The notes beneath the pieces are model-generated. The model did no database searches. It had not been told where the DNA came from and saw only the letters and a program-made list of their open reading frames with translations. A stretch of DNA of 64,000 bases from Odiellus spinosus (Eukaryota; Arthropoda; Arachnida; Opiliones; Phalangiidae): assembly GCA_963920705.1 (NCBI GenBank), contig OY987227.1, positions 8,473,602 through 8,537,601 of the forward strand, given 5' to 3'. This document shows positions 60,735 to 64,000 of this stretch, piece after piece. The first letter of the stretch is position 1; every line of letters begins with the position of its first letter. The position numbers and the translations under genes are program-made.

Positions 60735-61735
60735 GGCTTAATCGACGTGTAAAATTATGCTTAATCGACGTGTTAAATTAGTCTTAATCGACGTATTAAA
60801 TTAGGCTAATTCGACGCGCGAAATTAGGCTAATTCGACGCGCGAAATTAGGCTAATTCGACGCGCGAAATTAGGCTAATTCGACGCGCGAAATTAGGCTA
60901 ATTCGACGCGCGAAATTAGGCTAATTCGACGCGCGAAATTAGGCTAATTCGACGCGCGAAATTAGGCTAATTCGACGCGCGAAATTAGGCTAATTCGACG
61001 TACGAAATTAAGTTAATTCGACGCGCGAAATTAGGCTAATTCGACGCGAGAAATTAGGCTAATTCGACGCGAGAAATTAGGCTAATTCGACGCGAGAAAT
61101 TAGGCTAATTCGAAGTGCGAAATTAGGCTAATTCGACGTGCGAAATTAGGCTAATTCGACGTGCGAAATTAGGCTAATTCGACGTGCGAAATTAGGCTAA
61201 TTCGACGTGCGAAATTAGGCTAATTCGACGTGCGAAATTAGGCTAATTCGACGTGCGAAATTAGGCTAATTCGACGTGCGAAATTAGGCTAATTCGACGT
61301 GCGAAATTAGGCTAATTCGACGTGCGAAATTAGGCTAATTCGACGTGCGAAATTAGGCTAATTCGACGTGCGAAATTAGGCTAATTCGACGTGCGAAATT
61401 AGGCTAATTCGACGTGCGAAATTAGGCTAATTCGACGTGCGAAATTAGGCTAATTCGACGTGCGAAATTAGGCTAATTCGAAGTGCGAAAATAGGCTAAT
61501 TCGACGTGCGAAAATAGGCTAATTCGACGTGCGAAATTAGGCTAATTCGACGTGCGAAATTAGGCTAATTCGACGTGCGAAATTAGGCTAATTCGACGTG
61601 CGAAATTAGGCTAATTCGAAGTGCGAAAATAGGCTAATTCGACGTGCGAAAATAGGCTAATTCGACGTGCGAAAATAGGCTAATTCGACGTGCGAAATTA
61701 GGCTAATTCGACGTGCGAAATTAGGCTTAATCAAT
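60735..61735. repeat. 23-bp CpG-bearing minisatellite, about 43 units
   Basis: Units CGAAATTAGGCTAATTCGAC plus GTG, GCG or GAG. The first units are divergent (GGCTTAATCGACGTGTAAAA), followed by a GCG block to about 61030, three GAG units, then a long GTG block. A six-unit block with AAGTGCGAAAATAGGC recurs at 61480 and 61618, about 138 bp apart. It is CG-rich in an AT-rich setting. Confidence 0.96.
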
Positions 61736-62461
61736 CTGTGAAATTTGACTTTATCTACATTAGTAGAGAATTATAATTTTTGATCTTCATGAACTTATAT
61801 TTTCATTATATAAATAAAATAACGAATTTATTCTTAGGTTCGAAATTTGGTCATATTTTTCTGTTGACATTTTGCTATCATTTTTGGCCCACTTCAACGA
61901 CTTTATTCTGAAAACCCATTTATAAATTGGTCTATTTTTAAATTTACTTAACTTAATCTCATACATTTTAACCTATTTCTCAATTTTCCCGATTAATCCC
62001 GGACAATTTAGTCTATTTTCAAATTTTTCTTGACTTTTATTAGACATGTTGTCCCATGTTTTTAACTTCATTAGCAATTTATAATTTTTCTCCAATTTCC
62101 AGACAATTCCAGAGTATTCCAATATGTGTTTAATTTTTCTACCTTAGCTAATCTACCCCGTAACCATAAGGATATTTAATGGAAAATAATGGGAGAAACA
62201 AAATCACCCCATACCTTTTTAAAAACACCGAATTCATTCGAGAAAAAGATTTAGAAGAGAGGTACCGACCTATTAATGATATTATCTACGAACGATAAAC
62301 TTACCCCGCAGTGGCGAATATAGATAAGTTGCACGCTTAAAAAGAAGCTAAATTACCTAAGAAAACAGGTTTTTAATTATAAAAATAGGTATTTTCTAAG
62401 GTAGCAAAAAGTAATATTTTTTTTCTACTTAGTTTGCAATTTTTTTTTTCTTTTCGAAAAA
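61736..62461. other. Unassigned DNA beside the LTR element
   Basis: No gene recognised. Degenerate 'TTTCTTGACTTTTATTAGAC' text lies at about 62024. Confidence 0.45.
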
Positions 62462-62538
62462 TGTAAAGGTAGTTCAGGCTATATGTTTTAGTTCGCACTA
62501 AAATAATATACACAAGGTTTTAATATTGATTAAAAGAC

Positions 62539-62544
62539 TTTATT
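62539..62544 (-). terminator. Polyadenylation signal AATAAA in the LTR
   Basis: AATAAA on the minus strand, 52 bp downstream of the TATA box, as expected for the R region of a short LTR. Confidence 0.6.
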
Positions 62545-62595
62545 TACACGACGCGGGTCGGAGTACGAGTGATTGCTCGAAGCACAACAACAGGG

Positions 62596-62604
62596 CTTTT
62601 TATA
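62596..62604 (-). promoter_or_regulatory. TATA box of the LTR promoter
   Basis: TATAAAAAG on the minus strand, about 70 bp into the LTR. Confidence 0.6.
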
Positions 62605-62675
62605 CAAGCATATTGTGGAGTCATGGGGTTTATCTGATAACAAATAATAGTGGTATCAAAGGTCAATATTACACA

Positions 62676-62686
62676 TTTCCTTTCTT
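62676..62686 (-). promoter_or_regulatory. Polypurine tract (plus-strand primer)
   Basis: AAGAAAGGAAA on the minus strand, immediately upstream of the LTR start; the usual primer site for second-strand cDNA synthesis. Confidence 0.7.
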
Positions 62687-62730
62687 AGTTATTATGTTTT
62701 CTTTTTGTTCCAATAATTAGTAATTTAATA

Positions 62731-64000
62731 TTATACACTTTTAGTTTGATCGAACTTAATTACGGGTTTTGAGATTCTGCCACTCCGTGTCATGGTTCCA
62801 TAATCTCTTATGTCGGAACCGATTTCCGACTGTTGTTGGTCACTTCCAGATCCGGATGTAGACGTTCTGTTGTTAACTATGATTCCATGGTCGACTGCTG
62901 GTTGGCTGATTGGTTGTTGTCCTTGGTTGACTGGCCGGATCGGGATGGATATGGGCCGGTTGATTTCAGGGATTTCGATGCTTGTTCGGGAGTTACTACT
63001 GTTAGGGCTTATAATATCCTCTGGACCAATATCCGATGTTTGCTCGAACTCTTCGAGTGTCTTCTCTTTACATTCTGGTAAGGCTACCAGATGAAATCGG
63101 TTTCGGCGAAGATTGCCTTTTGGGGTTGACACCACATAGGATCGGGGCTCTTCCGCTCTTCTGATTATCACTCCTTCTCTTCTCATGTCTATAATCCATA
63201 CTCTCGTTCCAGGATGTAATTCAGGAAGTTCCCGGACGCCATGGTGCCGGTCATAATTTCGTTTTTGATTGGTTTTTAAGGATAGCTCTCTTTCTCGTAC
63301 AATCTGCATTGGCGGGATGGACGGACGTAAGGAGGCGGATGTGGTTGGTAGAGTTGTCCTCAACCGTCGATTCATCAGGAGTTGTGCTGGGCTAAATCCG
63401 TTTTTTATTGGTGTCGTCCTATACGCTAATAGTCCGTCTGATATGTCTTCGGATTTTTTTAGAAGGGATTTCACGGTCTTTACTGCTGCTTCGGCTAGAC
63501 CGTTGCTTTGTGGATATTTGGGGCTGCTAGTGAGTGAAACAAAACCTGATTTCTTTGCGTACTCTTGAAATTCGATCGTTCTTGTTGCTGATAAATTGGT
63601 TCCGTTGTCACTACGTATTACTTCCGGAATGCCGTGCCTTGAAAAGACGTTTTTAGTGATGTTGATTACGGTCCTTGTAGTTTGATCTTTCATCTTCTCG
63701 ATTTCGATGTATCTTGAATAGTAATCAATTATGACCAAATAATACTTGCCCGAATGGTGTAATATGTCCATGGCTACCACCTGCCAAGGACGTTCCGGCA
63801 GACTCGACAGTATTAACGGTTCATGACGGTTAACTGATTCCTTTAAGCATGTCTCGCAGCGGCTGATCTTTTCTTGAATTTTTAAAGAAATATGTGGCCA
63901 CCAGACAGATTGCTTGGCTCTCTCTCGGCATTTGGCTATTCCCAAATGTCCGTCATGAATCCTATTCATGATTTCTTCACGTAGCTTTGGTGGGATAAGT
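62731..64000 (-). CDS. Ty3/gypsy Pol polyprotein, integrase part (partial, 5' end outside the window)
   Basis: Integrates element cDNA into the host genome. The frame is open to the window edge: upstream of the first Met at 63969 it reads LIPPKLREEI, the usual lead-in to gypsy integrases. Numbering from that Met, the zinc-binding domain has H5, H8, C38 and C41 (IHDGHLG ... ISRCETC). The catalytic core has D68 (VVAMDIL), D121 (IRSDNGTN) and E160 (PQSNGLAEAAVK). The gap between the second Asp and Glu is 38 residues rather than the usual 35, from a small insertion after DNGTNL. A C-terminal region at about 245-300 (GTRVWI ... RNRFHLVAL) resembles the gypsy integrase tail, followed by a polar Ser- and Gln-rich end. 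No chromodomain was recognised. No stop or frameshift is visible. Confidence 0.92.
   Translation of the reverse strand, partial: LIPPKLREEIMNRIHDGHLGIAKCRERAKQSVWWPHISLKIQEKISRCETCLKESVNRHEPLILSSLPERPWQVVAMDILHHSGKYYLVIIDYYSRYIEIEKMKDQTTRTVINITKNVFSRHGIPEVIRSDNGTNLSATRTIEFQEYAKKSGFVSLTSSPKYPQSNGLAEAAVKTVKSLLKKSEDISDGLLAYRTTPIKNGFSPAQLLMNRRLRTTLPTTSASLRPSIPPMQIVRERELSLKTNQKRNYDRHHGVRELPELHPGTRVWIIDMRREGVIIRRAEEPRSYVVSTPKGNLRRNRFHLVALPECKEKTLEEFEQTSDIGPEDIISPNSSNSRTSIEIPEINRPISIPIRPVNQGQQPISQPAVDHGIIVNNRTSTSGSGSDQQQSEIGSDIRDYGTMTRSGRISKPVIKFDQTKSV

Larger units (their letters stand above)
62462..62675 (-). repeat. 3' LTR of the gypsy element, about 214 bp
   Basis: On the minus strand it starts TGTGTAATATTGACC directly after the polypurine tract and ends CTACCTTTACA, giving TGT...ACA termini. 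It contains a TATA box and AATAAA in the right order. The exact 5' base is uncertain by two positions (TGTG or TG). It is an unusually short LTR. Confidence 0.75.
62462..64000 (-). mobile_element. 3' end of a Ty3/gypsy LTR retrotransposon, runs off the window
   Basis: Read on the minus strand: integrase frame, 45-bp gap, polypurine tract, LTR. The 5' LTR, gag, protease and reverse transcriptase would lie beyond the window end. Pol is followed almost directly by the LTR, so there is no room for an env gene on this side. The visible coding part has no frameshift or stop. Confidence 0.88.

Noticed and set aside
62810..63568. Plus-strand frames opposite the integrase
   Set aside because: Antisense shadows of a well-supported integrase frame.

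Overview
This is an AT-rich, gene-poor stretch of an animal nuclear genome. An arthropod fits best, as an inference. The two genes inside the central transposon have predicted short introns (59 and 94 bp). Short TTAGG-type (GGTTAGGTTAGG) tracts occur near 8.3 kb, and the transposon types are those of animals. I recognise no ordinary host gene. Almost everything that can be named is mobile or tandemly repeated DNA.

Layout: (1) 0.1-3.8 kb: two minisatellites, a 24-bp array and a 2-kb array of a 26-bp unit. (2) 8.0-8.5 kb: a 509-bp element with 32-bp terminal inverted repeats. (3) 10.3-14.0 kb: an apparently intact two-gene DNA transposon of the ISL2EU (IS4EU) type. It has a THAP-zinc-finger DDE transposase on the plus strand and a SWIM-YqaJ nuclease on the minus strand, and each gene is restored to an ATG-initiated frame by one predicted intron. 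(4) 15-35 kb: AT-rich intergenic DNA with several short non-autonomous element families and arrays at 22.1, 23.8 and 25.7 kb. (5) 35.0-40.2 kb: a composite block. A 29-bp array lies on both sides of a 475-bp foldback element, a 101-bp satellite array and a 1.46-kb element with 330-bp inverted arms. (6) 41.8-61.7 kb: five more minisatellite blocks separated by unassigned DNA and more short-element copies. (7) 62.46 kb to the end: the 3' end of a Ty3/gypsy LTR retrotransposon on the minus strand, with LTR, polypurine tract and an integrase frame that runs off the window.

About a fifth of the window is tandem arrays with periods of 21-31 bp, plus one of 101 bp and one of 40 bp. At least three short-element families recur: family A (six copies, all in the same orientation), family B (two copies, one with a 5-bp target duplication) and family C (four or five foldback copies). 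One hAT-like element is nested in a family A copy, and a second family A copy preserves the empty site.

The only genes with predictable function are selfish. The transposase would bind element ends through its THAP domain and cut with its DDE catalytic domain. The YqaJ-type nuclease is its usual partner in this superfamily. The gypsy integrase would insert the retroelement cDNA. All boundaries, splice sites and family memberships were read by eye and have not been aligned computationally.
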